The notes: generated by a model not told the origin, from the sequence alone. Counted from the first letter of the stretch, positions 14,156-22,458 are shown. The stretch: DNA of 27,146 bases from Clostridia bacterium (GCA_900769795.1 CAAGHZ010000092.1:1-27146), one strand, 5' to 3'. Program-made: numbers and translations.

Positions 14156-15958
14156 TTATCTCACATTCATCCAGACAAGCATATTTGTCTCGCCTCTGTT
14201 GGCAAAACAACAATACGGAATCATCTTTATCTTTGTTCCCTCAAAGTCCTCATTATATTTTGAATATAATTCAGTCGAAGCGTTCTCGATGTATCCATCA
14301 ACCAAAACTTCGTTCATGCCGAATCCCTCATTAAACTTCACCTCGGCATTAATATCCTTATTGATGTACAGAGCGCTGAGATTTTCTATATTGTCAACAG
14401 ATTCTGCACAATATACAACAGGCCCATACATCAATGCAACCCTTGCCGCATTTTGCACAACATCTGACTTTGCTCTCATCAAAACAGGTTTCATTGCAAA
14501 CTCTACTGTTACATCTTTAGGATTTACAACCTTTATATATCCGTTTTCTTCTGTGTATTCACAATCGACGGTAAACTCATCGCACCAAGCAGGCTTTCTT
14601 ATCATAGCGACCTTTGTGTTTTCAAAGGCAAGTTCTACCTTTCCGCACGCAGGATAGTTTGTCTTCTGCCAAACCTTTATTCCATCATATTCTGCTTCGC
14701 TTGTCATAAACTGATTAACATACACCACATCACCATCTATACCGTAGATATATTCATTGATTGTTGCGATAGTTCTGTTGATGTTTGGCGGACAGCAAGA
14801 GCAATCAAAAACTTCCTTGCGCTGAGTAATCGGATAGCGCTCTGTATCTCTGAGATTTTCATACCTTTTGTAATTATCAAGGTTAATCTCAAGAGGGTTT
14901 TCATAAAAGAACGCCTTGCCATCTAAAGACCAGCCCGATAGCATACCGTTGTAAAGTTCTTTTTCGATTATGTCAGCATAGATACTCTTGTTCTCATGTT
15001 TCATCATACTCTTGCCAAGAAACATCATTGCTATTGAAGCGCAGGTCTCGTTATACGCCTTATCATTTGGCAAGTCATAAGGGATAGTAAAAGCCTCACC
15101 GATATGGGTCGACCCTATTCCCCCAGTTATGTACATCTTTTTGGCTATAATATCCTCAAACAATTCTCGGCATGCTTCAAAAAGCTCTTTATCGCCTGTT
15201 TCATAAGCCACATCCGCCATACCCTTATACCAATAACAAGCGCGAACCGCGTGTCCTACCGCCTCTCTTTGCTCTCTTGCGGGCAAATGGCTCTGATTGT
15301 ATAATCTGTTGTTTCTCTCCTGTGTGCTCTCGTCATTTACACCTCGGTTGTCCACAAAGAATTTTGCAAGTTCAAGATACTTATCCTTGCCTATGGCATT
15401 ATACATTCTGACAAGGGCAAGTTCTATCTCCTGATGGCCCGGAGTTATAAAATCGGCAGATTTGTCCACTACAAACACCTGATAAATATAGTCAGTATAC
15501 TTCTCCATACACTTTAAAAATCTGTCTCTGCCGGTGGCTCTGTAATACGCGACCGCCGCCTCTATAAGGTGGCCGGCACAATAAAGTTCGTGCCACTCAC
15601 GTTTCCTAAACCTTTCTTCCGGCTCACACACGGTAAAGAAGATGTTAAAGTATCCATCCTCACCCTGATTTTTCTCGATACAATCTATAAGATACTCTAC
15701 TCTTTTTTCAAGAGTCTCATCATATTCTTCCTCTATAAGATAGGCTGCGCCTTCCATCCATTTCGCTACATCGGAATCCCAGAAAAAATGAGGCTTGTTG
15801 TCCATTCCATCTCTCCATTTAAATTCAAATGCCTCAATTCTGCCCGTGTCTGAAAATCTGTCCCAGACGGCATTTATGGTTGCGTTTCTGTTAAGATTCT
15901 GCTTTGCTCTCCAGAAACCATCTGTAATCCTGACATTTTTACCTTCAATATATTTCAT
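14156..15958 (-). CDS. GH127 beta-L-arabinofuranosidase
   Basis: The 600-residue protein matches the GH127 layout: an alpha/alpha barrel (about 10-430) followed by beta-sandwiches. Residues aligning with those known from Bifidobacterium HypBA1 are present: acid/base E288 in THIGEAF, zinc ligands E304 and C306 in NETCAS, and C388-C389 in CSCCPPNINR, of which C388 would be the nucleophile. GH127 enzymes release L-arabinofuranose from beta-1,2-linked arabino-oligosaccharides, as on hydroxyproline-rich plant glycoproteins; other linkages occur in relatives. No signal peptide, so it acts inside the cell on imported sugars. The ATG is preceded by GAGGGG. The gene has its own promoter and is divergent from AraC regulator 3, with phased repeats between them. 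Confidence 0.9.
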   Translation of the reverse strand: MKYIEGKNVRITDGFWRAKQNLNRNATINAVWDRFSDTGRIEAFEFKWRDGMDNKPHFFWDSDVAKWMEGAAYLIEEEYDETLEKRVEYLIDCIEKNQGEDGYFNIFFTVCEPEERFRKREWHELYCAGHLIEAAVAYYRATGRDRFLKCMEKYTDYIYQVFVVDKSADFITPGHQEIELALVRMYNAIGKDKYLELAKFFVDNRGVNDESTQERNNRLYNQSHLPAREQREAVGHAVRACYWYKGMADVAYETGDKELFEACRELFEDIIAKKMYITGGIGSTHIGEAFTIPYDLPNDKAYNETCASIAMMFLGKSMMKHENKSIYADIIEKELYNGMLSGWSLDGKAFFYENPLEINLDNYKRYENLRDTERYPITQRKEVFDCSCCPPNINRTIATINEYIYGIDGDVVYVNQFMTSEAEYDGIKVWQKTNYPACGKVELAFENTKVAMIRKPAWCDEFTVDCEYTEENGYIKVVNPKDVTVEFAMKPVLMRAKSDVVQNAARVALMYGPVVYCAESVDNIENLSALYINKDINAEVKFNEGFGMNEVLVDGYIENASTELYSKYNEDFEGTKIKMIPYCCFANRGETNMLVWMNVR

Positions 15959-15990
15959 TATACCGCCCCTCTTCTTTTTAACTTTTCTTG

Positions 15991-16020
15991 ATTATATCAC
16001 ATAGATTTTAAAATATACAA
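15991..16020 (-). promoter_or_regulatory. Promoter of the GH127 gene
   Basis: TATAAT (15996-15991) is perfect, with a weak TTGTAT (16020-16015) 18 bp upstream on the minus strand. A TATCACATA repeat copy overlaps the -10, so a bound regulator could act directly here. Confidence 0.6.
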
Positions 16021-16056
16021 TGCAATTATCACATAATACATTGACAATATCACACA
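15995..16056 (+). promoter_or_regulatory. Candidate AraC operators: three phased TATCACA repeats
   Basis: TATCACATA occurs at 15995-16003 and 16027-16035, and TATCACACA at 16048-16056. Start-to-start spacing is 32 and 21 bp, near three and two helical turns, so all three face the same side. The first overlaps the GH127 -10 region; the third sits in the spacer of the regulator's own promoter. This suits a divergent promoter pair controlled by AraC regulator 3. Confidence 0.5.
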
Positions 16057-16069
16057 GTGGATATATAAT
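16041..16069 (+). promoter_or_regulatory. Perfect-consensus promoter of AraC regulator 3
   Basis: TTGACA (16041-16046) and TATAAT (16064-16069) both match consensus exactly with a 17-bp spacer. The -10 ends 15 nt before the ATG at 16085, so the leader is only about 9 nt. Confidence 0.85.
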
Positions 16070-16084
16070 ATCCATGGTGATTTT

Positions 16085-16846
16085 ATGTTAGGGATAGATT
16101 TAAATAATAAAATTGACTACAAAGGTGCCTCACTAAGATTCTTCAACAAAGGCGAGCGACATATCTCCCGCCGTTTCGGGTGCGACGTCTTAATCATAGT
16201 ATTTGACGGAGTTTTGAGATTTTCAGAGGACGGTGAATTTTTCGAAGTTCACCCGGGAGAATATCATATTCAAAGGAGCAACACATATCAGGAGGGTTAT
16301 TCTCCAAGCGACTCTCCCCAATATCTGTATATACACTTTAACGGAGAGTGGAATAGTTCAGGCCAGATACTGCCCAAAAGAGGAACCTTCGACTGCGCAA
16401 AACTTATGCCCCTTATGGAGAAGATGGATATGCTTTCCCATAACAACGCCTGCTACACTCAATGTTGCTCCGTATTTTTTCAGATACTGACCCAACTTAT
16501 CAATAAACCAAAGATAACAAATCTTGCAATTGAGATGGCAGAATATATAGAAAAAGGAAACCTCGAAGAGGTTTCCCTTGAATTATTGTGTCGCAAATTT
16601 AACTTCAGCAAAAATCATATAATTAATCTTTTCAAAAAAGAGTTTGGAACAACCCCTGTCAAATATATAAATGACCTTAAGCTGAAACGCGCCAAATATC
16701 TGCTTGAGGTAACCTCCTCAACCGCAGAAAGTATTGCACTTGAATGTGGCTTTGGCGATTACTCTCATTTTTACAAGCTGTTTACCAAAGAAACCGGACT
16801 TTCGCCCACCAAGTGGCGGCAAAAAAAGTATCTTTCTCTTGTTTAG
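16085..16846 (+). CDS. AraC-family transcriptional regulator (module 3)
   Basis: The 253-residue protein has a cupin-like N-terminus (residues 15-110, with VFDGVLRFSEDGEFFEVHPGEY) and a C-terminal AraC domain: the first HTH around VSLELLCRKFNFSKNHIINL, the second ending ECGFGDYSHFYKLFTKETGLSP. The ATG follows GGTGA with a 4-nt spacer, the same arrangement as AraC regulator 1. It diverges from the GH127 gene, and TATCACA repeats lie between them. It converges on the alpha/beta hydrolase gene with a single base between the two stop codons and no visible terminator, so their transcripts may overlap. Confidence 0.9.
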   Translation: MLGIDLNNKIDYKGASLRFFNKGERHISRRFGCDVLIIVFDGVLRFSEDGEFFEVHPGEYHIQRSNTYQEGYSPSDSPQYLYIHFNGEWNSSGQILPKRGTFDCAKLMPLMEKMDMLSHNNACYTQCCSVFFQILTQLINKPKITNLAIEMAEYIEKGNLEEVSLELLCRKFNFSKNHIINLFKKEFGTTPVKYINDLKLKRAKYLLEVTSSTAESIALECGFGDYSHFYKLFTKETGLSPTKWRQKKYLSLV

Positions 16847-16847
16847 C

Positions 16848-17567
16848 TTATGCGTGTTTTTCAACAAACTCAATTATGGGTGTATTATCCTCAAGCCCAT
16901 GGGGATGATGACCACAGCCCTGCTTGCCTATTGCCACAATTTCTCCACCCATTTTGCGATAATACTCCTCAAGAATTGCTCCGTTTTCATCATAGGGCAC
17001 AATATTGTCACTATCTCCGTAAACCATTATAACAGGGATATCTTTTTCAAGTAATATATGCATCTTGTCTATGGGATTTTCTCTGTAACTCATAAGAGCC
17101 TTTATGTCCATTCCCGTTGCGTTGGTTAATTCGCCCATATGATCATTTCTTCCATCACCAATTCCCGCAGGGCAGGAGAGCAAATTCATTACCGGGGCAT
17201 CTAAATAAAGGGCCGATACACACTCGGGATATTTTGCAGCAAACTTGCTGCCGATAAGCCCTCCACAACTCATCCCGACAGGAACGCACTTTTTATATAA
17301 GCCATATTCCTTGCTGAGATAATTTACAAATCTCTTTTTTAAATCAAGGTCTTCGTCAAGACACCATCTTGTAATATTCTTAATATACGCAAGATGCCAT
17401 CCTCGCTTTACCATCTCTACCTCAAAATCAGGAAAGGCGCCGAAATACTCTGTCTTTAAGAGCCAGTTCTTTTTCTCATTCGCTTCTTTCGGGCAGACAA
17501 GTATTGCTTCTCTTCCCTCAAACTCAAAATCAATTCTTTCAAAACCATTCCACAAGGTTTTTGTCAT
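16848..17567 (-). CDS. Alpha/beta hydrolase (esterase or peptidase-like)
   Basis: The 239-residue protein has a nucleophile elbow GMSCGG with S100, an acid in VYGDSDNIVP (D185 or D187) and histidines in GCGHHPHGL (about 220-223), giving a complete catalytic triad order. It is short for the family, with only a small lid between strands 6 and 7. No signal peptide. AGGAGATGG precedes the ATG. It lies 27 bp downstream of the permease gene on the same strand and is probably co-transcribed, which suggests it hydrolyses an ester or similar compound brought in by that permease. That link is inference. Confidence 0.85.
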   Translation of the reverse strand: MTKTLWNGFERIDFEFEGREAILVCPKEANEKKNWLLKTEYFGAFPDFEVEMVKRGWHLAYIKNITRWCLDEDLDLKKRFVNYLSKEYGLYKKCVPVGMSCGGLIGSKFAAKYPECVSALYLDAPVMNLLSCPAGIGDGRNDHMGELTNATGMDIKALMSYRENPIDKMHILLEKDIPVIMVYGDSDNIVPYDENGAILEEYYRKMGGEIVAIGKQGCGHHPHGLEDNTPIIEFVEKHA

Positions 17568-17594
17568 AATACCATCTCCTGTTAAAATCTGTTA

Positions 17595-18707
17595 TTATAT
17601 AAATGACAAACCATAGGCAAAAGCCGTAAGTACAATCACAAACCCAAAGTTATATATATGAAACGCCCCAAGATACCTTGCAATTTTGCCCGGGTTGTGC
17701 CGCGCGTATTCTTTAAAGGTTATCAGGCTTGCAAGGGACGCTATAAGTGTACCCGCCCCTCCTATGTTTACACCAAGGAGCAAATCGTGATAGTTGTTTG
17801 TAAACTGCGAGAGCAGTATTGCCGACGGCACATTACTTATTACCTGACAAGACAGAACCGAGAAAATCAAAGTATTTTTCTGCATCAGTAAGCCCAGAAA
17901 CTCCTTAACCGGCTCAATCCTTGCCATATTGCCTGCAAAGACAAAAAAGAAAACAAAGGTCAGAAGAAGTGGATAGTCAACATTTTTCAATGCTTCTCTG
18001 TCAGAGAGCAACAAGACCAATAAAATAATTACAAACCCCAACTGATAAGGAATCCCCTTAAACACTATAACTATTGACAGAGCAAAGAGCAACAGATACT
18101 GCACTGTCCTCCAAAGGGGCAGTTCTATTTTCTCCTCCTGAATTTCCATCGGCTCTGATTTTACACAAAGGCAACAAATTGTTATAATCACAACCGCCAC
18201 CGTAAACAGAGGCGCCATAATCGATAGAAACTCGAGATTGGGGATATTAAACTTATAGTATAAAAACAAGTTCTGCGGATTTCCGAAGGGAGTCAGCATT
18301 CCGCCAAGATTTGCGGCTATATTTTGCATTATAAACGTAAACGCCATATAATTTTCTTTATGAGTAACAGACAAAACAAAATACCCAAGTGGCAAAAAAG
18401 TCAAAAGCGCCATATCATTTGCGATAAGCATTGACCCGATAAAAGTTATATACACGAGCCCGAGGATGCTCATTCTTGTGGTTTTAAAAAGATGTACCAC
18501 CCATTTTGCAAGAACATAAAAAAAGTTAATATTTTTTAAGGCGCACACTACCGCAAGCACACAAAACAGACAGACTATAGTGCGAAAGTCTATGTACTCA
18601 AGATATGCATCATCAATGGGAACAATAACACTTGTCACTATCGCCAGCATCAGAGCTATAATCATAACTATATTCTTTTTTATAAAATTTGTCGCCACTT
18701 TATTCAC
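17595..18707 (-). CDS. SLC13/ArsB-NhaD superfamily permease
   Basis: The 370-residue protein is almost entirely hydrophobic, with about ten membrane segments in two inverted halves. Each half holds the ion-transporter signature: ANDMALLTFLPL (about 96-107) and NVPSAILLSQFT (about 300-311), with GNPQNLFLY between them. Such proteins move organic anions, arsenite or Na+/H+; the exact solute is unknown. At about 370 residues it is somewhat shorter than typical 420-450-residue members. The start is a GTG at 18707, preceded by a modest AAGG; a later ATG (residue 15) is a possible alternative. It leads an operon with the alpha/beta hydrolase. Confidence 0.82.
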   Translation of the reverse strand: MNKVATNFIKKNIVMIIALMLAIVTSVIVPIDDAYLEYIDFRTIVCLFCVLAVVCALKNINFFYVLAKWVVHLFKTTRMSILGLVYITFIGSMLIANDMALLTFLPLGYFVLSVTHKENYMAFTFIMQNIAANLGGMLTPFGNPQNLFLYYKFNIPNLEFLSIMAPLFTVAVVIITICCLCVKSEPMEIQEEKIELPLWRTVQYLLLFALSIVIVFKGIPYQLGFVIILLVLLLSDREALKNVDYPLLLTFVFFFVFAGNMARIEPVKEFLGLLMQKNTLIFSVLSCQVISNVPSAILLSQFTNNYHDLLLGVNIGGAGTLIASLASLITFKEYARHNPGKIARYLGAFHIYNFGFVIVLTAFAYGLSFI

Positions 18708-18734
18708 CTGACCTTGTCCTGCTTTTGCAAAAAC

Positions 18735-18763
18735 ATTTTACCACCGAAGAACCATAATATCAA
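18735..18763 (-). promoter_or_regulatory. Sigma-A promoter of the permease-hydrolase operon
   Basis: TTGATA (18763-18758) and TAAAAT (18740-18735) are 17 bp apart on the minus strand, about 28 bp before the GTG start. The promoter begins within a few bases of the upstream terminator. Confidence 0.65.
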
Positions 18764-18798
18764 GAAAAAATGACAACATTAAAACAAATGTTGTCATT
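18764..18798 (-). terminator. Intrinsic terminator of the G1P operon
   Basis: AATGACAACATT (18769-18780) pairs perfectly with 18787-18798 around an AAAACA loop. Six T residues follow the stem on the minus strand. It ends the operon whose last gene stops at 18811. Confidence 0.85.
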
Positions 18799-18810
18799 TT
18801 GTAATTATAC

Positions 18811-19533
18811 TTATAAAATTACTGCCACAACTTCAGGGAACTCCATATAATTATCTATTGTCAAATAAGGAAAATCTGACTGATAAACAGATTCGTCATT
18901 TCCGCCAAGCCCGTAATCATCACCTATGTACACAATATTTTCGTGAGACAAACCATTCTCTCTGCAGTACAAATCAAGAGCATAGTATTTGTTATAAGGC
19001 ATAGGTGCCATATCAAATGATGACGACCCTCCTACAAAAACCGTGTAGTCAGAGAATGTCTCCCTTACATCATCATAGATTTTTCTTCTCTTTGTGCGGT
19101 CGGGGTCAAAGCTGAGTTTATCTTCTTGATTTGCTTTTGTTCCAAGGAGCGGAAACGTCACACAACCTGATGGATGAAACTCTACATTCTCACCTGCAAT
19201 TTTAGTGTATCCATATTTCTCTCTCAGCATGGTTACGCGTTCTTCGACCGACTCTTCATCAACATCGAATTGCAAATCACGAACTATGTCTATGTTTTTG
19301 GTTTTAGCATTATATACTCCATACTGCAGTCCATAGTTACCGATTATGTCTATGGGATACTGACCAAGCTGATTAAAAATCCTCATCACTTGTCCTGCGC
19401 CAACCATTAACAGCTTATACTTTTTTGAAAGCCTATCAAGCATACATCTGTTGCCCTCATGGAGTAATTGTTTGTGTTGGGTAAGGGTCCCATCAAGGTC
19501 CATCGCTACAACCTTTATCTTTTCTTTATCCAT
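18811..19533 (-). CDS. HAD-superfamily phosphatase (HAD-IIB, phosphomannomutase-like)
   Basis: The 240-residue protein has HAD motif I DLDGT (residues 12-16; nucleophile D12, acid D14), a lysine in NKYYAL (K182) and motif IV GDDYGLGGND (204-213). The cap lies between about 85 and 180 and, with FVGGSSSFDMAP, resembles HAD-IIB proteins near eukaryotic phosphomannomutase. Most relatives dephosphorylate small sugar phosphates. Its ATG overlaps the stop codon of the upstream phosphodiesterase gene (TAATG), so the two are translationally coupled. In this operon, glycerol-1-phosphate or a related polyol phosphate is a reasonable but unproven substrate. Confidence 0.85.
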   Translation of the reverse strand: MDKEKIKVVAMDLDGTLTQHKQLLHEGNRCMLDRLSKKYKLLMVGAGQVMRIFNQLGQYPIDIIGNYGLQYGVYNAKTKNIDIVRDLQFDVDEESVEERVTMLREKYGYTKIAGENVEFHPSGCVTFPLLGTKANQEDKLSFDPDRTKRRKIYDDVRETFSDYTVFVGGSSSFDMAPMPYNKYYALDLYCRENGLSHENIVYIGDDYGLGGNDESVYQSDFPYLTIDNYMEFPEVVAVIL

Positions 19534-20285
19534 TATTCGTCTCCTATTCGCTCTAACTTCTTAAGTACGTCTGCAGGGTTATTTGTAGTAATAAGCCTTG
19601 CACCCATACGATGTGCAATATTAAGAGCGCTTTCCTGAGTTACACCCGCACCAATCCATGCCTCAATATTCTTTTCTGCAAGATAGTTGTACCCATCCTC
19701 TCCCCATATGCACGCACAATAGAGATATTCATCGGGATTTATATTTACATTGTGCATAGCAGTATATGGATAAAACCCGTGAAGCAGATATTTGTTGCCA
19801 TACTTTTTGTAGACATACTCCAGAATAAATGCGTCAAAACTGTTGATGACAAACTTGTCAGGTGTAAGATATCTGTCCAGAACCTGTATTGCATCCTCAA
19901 GGCATTTTATACATCTGTCTTTATTGCCGTCAAGGCTGTACTCTTTAAGTTCAACATTTACCATTGTGTTTTTTTCTGACGCCCATTTTATAAAATCCTC
20001 AAAAAGTGGTACCTGTTCAGGATGATCCTTGTCTCCTGCGTTGAGCTTCTTAACCTCATCATAGGTCATATCCGCAATGGCGCCTGTACCGTCTGTTGTG
20101 CGATCCACCTTTGCATCGTGCATCAAAACCATTACGCCATCTTTTGTAAGGCGCACATCTGTCTCTATCATATGTGCGCCCGCCTCAAGCGCCTTTTCAA
20201 ATGCGGTCATTGTGTTTTCGTAATAGTTATAACAGTCTCCTCTGTGACCGGCAACTGTCATTTTTCCAATATGCTTAATTTTCAT
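19533..20285 (-). CDS. Glycerophosphodiester phosphodiesterase
   Basis: The 250-residue cytoplasmic GDPD protein shows the whole family signature: GHRGDCYNYYENTMTAF near the N-terminus, METAL-binding acidic pair in MIETDVRLTKDG, then MHDAKVDRTTDGTG, VNVELKEY, and a C-terminal TTNNPADVL. These enzymes split glycerophosphodiesters into glycerol phosphate and an alcohol. The start is the ATG at 20285, set by GGAGG eight bases upstream; a longer frame from 20309 would add eight residues lying inside the preceding gene. Even so the gene overlaps the end of the dehydrogenase gene by 11 bp. No signal peptide, so the substrate is imported or made inside the cell. Confidence 0.9.
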   Translation of the reverse strand: MKIKHIGKMTVAGHRGDCYNYYENTMTAFEKALEAGAHMIETDVRLTKDGVMVLMHDAKVDRTTDGTGAIADMTYDEVKKLNAGDKDHPEQVPLFEDFIKWASEKNTMVNVELKEYSLDGNKDRCIKCLEDAIQVLDRYLTPDKFVINSFDAFILEYVYKKYGNKYLLHGFYPYTAMHNVNINPDEYLYCACIWGEDGYNYLAEKNIEAWIGAGVTQESALNIAHRMGARLITTNNPADVLKKLERIGDE

Positions 20286-21546
20286 TTTTGTATCCTCCAA
20301 ACAAATCATAGTTTAGCCAAAGCACCGTATATCTGTCTTTTAAATCCTTTGCATAAAGAACTGCGTTTTTAATCTTTTCTTCTCCATAGAGATTGTAAAA
20401 TTCGGATATATCAAGTTCTGCAAGAGAGAGCATATTCTTTATCTCATCAGAACTCGGCGGTTCTGATAAAATCTCTTTAATTTTTTCTTCCTTCTCTTTG
20501 TAAATCTTCAATCTGTCCGCCTTGTAGTTACCAACTCTCTCCTGAAGGGCAATACATTCTTCTGCAACAGATGTGTATACCTCTTTTATTTTTGCCTCAT
20601 ATTCATCCTTTGGCTGTCTGTAAAGACAGTCAGGAAACATTGCCTTTACTATTTTTTCGCGGATTTTAGAAGTAACAACCGTTGAGTATGCAACATCAAT
20701 TCCATGCGCTAAATATGGCTTGGAATCAACAATACCCGTAATCTCGAAAAAGTGTGACAAATGATGCTCACTTCCCGATGCGGGTCTTGAAGACCCCGCA
20801 AAACTCATCATGATTCCTACAACCGTCAACGCTTCCATAAGGGCTTTGACACTCTTCTCATCCCTTTTTAAAAGCCCTTTTGCAGTACTGAGTGTATTTT
20901 CTATCATCTTATATGTCATATCGTAGATATACTGACAGAAATACTCTCCGTTTACTTCTGCACTAAGTTTCCAGTCACACAGGGCTGAGTATTTTCCTAT
21001 TATGTCACCATAGCCTGCCTTTATCATCTCAAGAGGCGCTTCCTTTAAAACCTCTGTGTCTGCAATAATCGCCCTTGGAAGATGTGCCGCGACAGTCTCC
21101 TTCATTCCCTTTAAAATCATTGCCGCTCCGTCCGAGGCATATCCGTCCATAGATGGAGCCGTCGCAACTATTATGTATGGAATCTTCTCAAAATACGAAA
21201 CGTATTTACACAAATCCTGAATAACGCCCGAGCCTACACCGACAATCATATCCACTCCACAAAGTTTTTCTCTTACCGCCTCTATTGCATCTTCATTTGG
21301 CAAAAGTACTTTGTCGCCACTAAATACAACTTTTTCTACTTTTCTGCCCCGCAATTGACTCTCTGTCTTTTCTCCTGCGGCAGCGTATGTGTTTTCATCT
21401 GCCACAATCAGAATACTCTTGCATTCAGGATATAGACCTTCAATCCTTAAAATTGCATTATTTTCTATAAAGACATATTCTATGTCGCAGGTATGCGTCC
21501 TTCCACAAACACATTCTATCCCATGCAGAATTTTATTGATATCCAT
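20275..21546 (-). CDS. sn-Glycerol-1-phosphate dehydrogenase (AraM/EgsA type)
   Basis: The 423-residue protein carries the NAD-binding turn GVGSGVIQDLCKY (about 103-115), the G1PDH-type TAPSMDGYASDG (129-140) and three metal ligands: D181 in GYGDIIGKYSA, H261/H262 in ASGSEHHLSHF and H281 in LAHGIDVAYSTV. The family interconverts dihydroxyacetone phosphate and sn-glycerol-1-phosphate, the stereoisomer used in archaeal lipids; Bacillus AraM is the bacterial prototype. AAAGGAG precedes the ATG. It heads a three-gene operon with a phosphodiesterase and a phosphatase, divergent from a DeoR regulator, which suggests a catabolic or salvage role for G1P compounds. The family call is firm; the direction of flux is inference. 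Confidence 0.9.
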   Translation of the reverse strand: MDINKILHGIECVCGRTHTCDIEYVFIENNAILRIEGLYPECKSILIVADENTYAAAGEKTESQLRGRKVEKVVFSGDKVLLPNEDAIEAVREKLCGVDMIVGVGSGVIQDLCKYVSYFEKIPYIIVATAPSMDGYASDGAAMILKGMKETVAAHLPRAIIADTEVLKEAPLEMIKAGYGDIIGKYSALCDWKLSAEVNGEYFCQYIYDMTYKMIENTLSTAKGLLKRDEKSVKALMEALTVVGIMMSFAGSSRPASGSEHHLSHFFEITGIVDSKPYLAHGIDVAYSTVVTSKIREKIVKAMFPDCLYRQPKDEYEAKIKEVYTSVAEECIALQERVGNYKADRLKIYKEKEEKIKEILSEPPSSDEIKNMLSLAELDISEFYNLYGEEKIKNAVLYAKDLKDRYTVLWLNYDLFGGYKNEN

Positions 21547-21588
21547 ATCAATTCTCCTTTTTCGGCCTTTACTTTTTGTTTTGATTGT

Positions 21589-21617
21589 ATTATAATAATT
21601 TAGTTAAAACAAGTCAA
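21589..21617 (-). promoter_or_regulatory. Sigma-A promoter of the G1P dehydrogenase operon
   Basis: TTGACT (21617-21612) and TATAAT (21594-21589) are 17 bp apart on the minus strand. It faces away from the DeoR gene starting at 21706, placing a regulator binding site plausibly in the roughly 90 bp between. I see no clear operator repeat there. Confidence 0.75.
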
Positions 21618-21705
21618 CATATTACCACCAAACAATCATTTTTTTGACAAATACGCATCGTAATATGAAATTCCGTCAAAATCGTTCATTTTATGGAGGT
21701 CCCAA

Positions 21706-22458
21706 ATGCATAAAAACGAAAGAAAAAGAGAGATAATTTCAATTCTTAAAAACAATGATGGTTTCGTCAGCGTAAAGGAACTTTGCTCAACTCTTTTCGC
21801 AAGTGAGTCAAGCATAAGAAGAGATTTGACAACTCTTGAAAACAGAGGAATCATCAAACGCACCTATGGCGGAGCAGAACTTTTAACCAATTTTTCAAAT
21901 GTTGTTACCTTTGAAAAGCGTGCGCATCACAATACGGATGCCAAAAAAATTATTGCAAAAAAAGCCGCGAATCTCATATCGGACGGAAATGTTATTTTTC
22001 TTGATCAATCTTCCACTTCTTACTATCTTGCAAACGAAATCATAAACAGGCCATCCCTAACGGTCGTTACCAACAATATAGAGATTCTCGGGCTTCTTTC
22101 AACTTCAAAAATCAAAACATTTTCATCAGGGGGATATCTCAGCACCGAAAACCGATCTTGCCTTGTCGGCACAGATGCTATGCAGATTTTTGACAACATA
22201 TACGCAGATATGGTGTTTTTTTCAACAAAATCCATTTCGGATGACGGAATCATATCGGATTGTGCAAGAGAAGAAGTTTTGGTCAGAGACGCTATGCTAA
22301 AAAATTCAGCAAAAAAAATATTTCTTTGCGACAGCGAAAAGTTTACTACACACTCTCCATATAAGCAATGCACTCTCAGGGATATAGATATTCTCATTTG
22401 CGAAAACAATTCTTCTGCAAGGTTTTCAGGTAGGTTTGAAAACCTTGAAATTCTGTGA
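21706..22458 (+). CDS. DeoR/GlpR-family transcriptional regulator
   Basis: The 250-residue protein has an N-terminal winged HTH (about 5-58, with VSVKELCSTLFASESSIRRDL and the diagnostic TYGGAEL) and a DeoR C-terminal sensor (about 75-230, with LDQSSTSYYLANEI and DKMVFFST-like MVFFSTKSISDDG), the fold that binds phosphorylated sugars. GGAGG lies seven bases before the ATG. DeoR proteins usually repress phosphosugar catabolism and release on binding a phosphorylated intermediate. It is divergent from the G1P dehydrogenase operon, its most likely target, and lies just upstream of the TAXI transporter, which has its own promoter but could also be controlled. Confidence 0.9.
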   Translation: MHKNERKREIISILKNNDGFVSVKELCSTLFASESSIRRDLTTLENRGIIKRTYGGAELLTNFSNVVTFEKRAHHNTDAKKIIAKKAANLISDGNVIFLDQSSTSYYLANEIINRPSLTVVTNNIEILGLLSTSKIKTFSSGGYLSTENRSCLVGTDAMQIFDNIYADMVFFSTKSISDDGIISDCAREEVLVRDAMLKNSAKKIFLCDSEKFTTHSPYKQCTLRDIDILICENNSSARFSGRFENLEIL

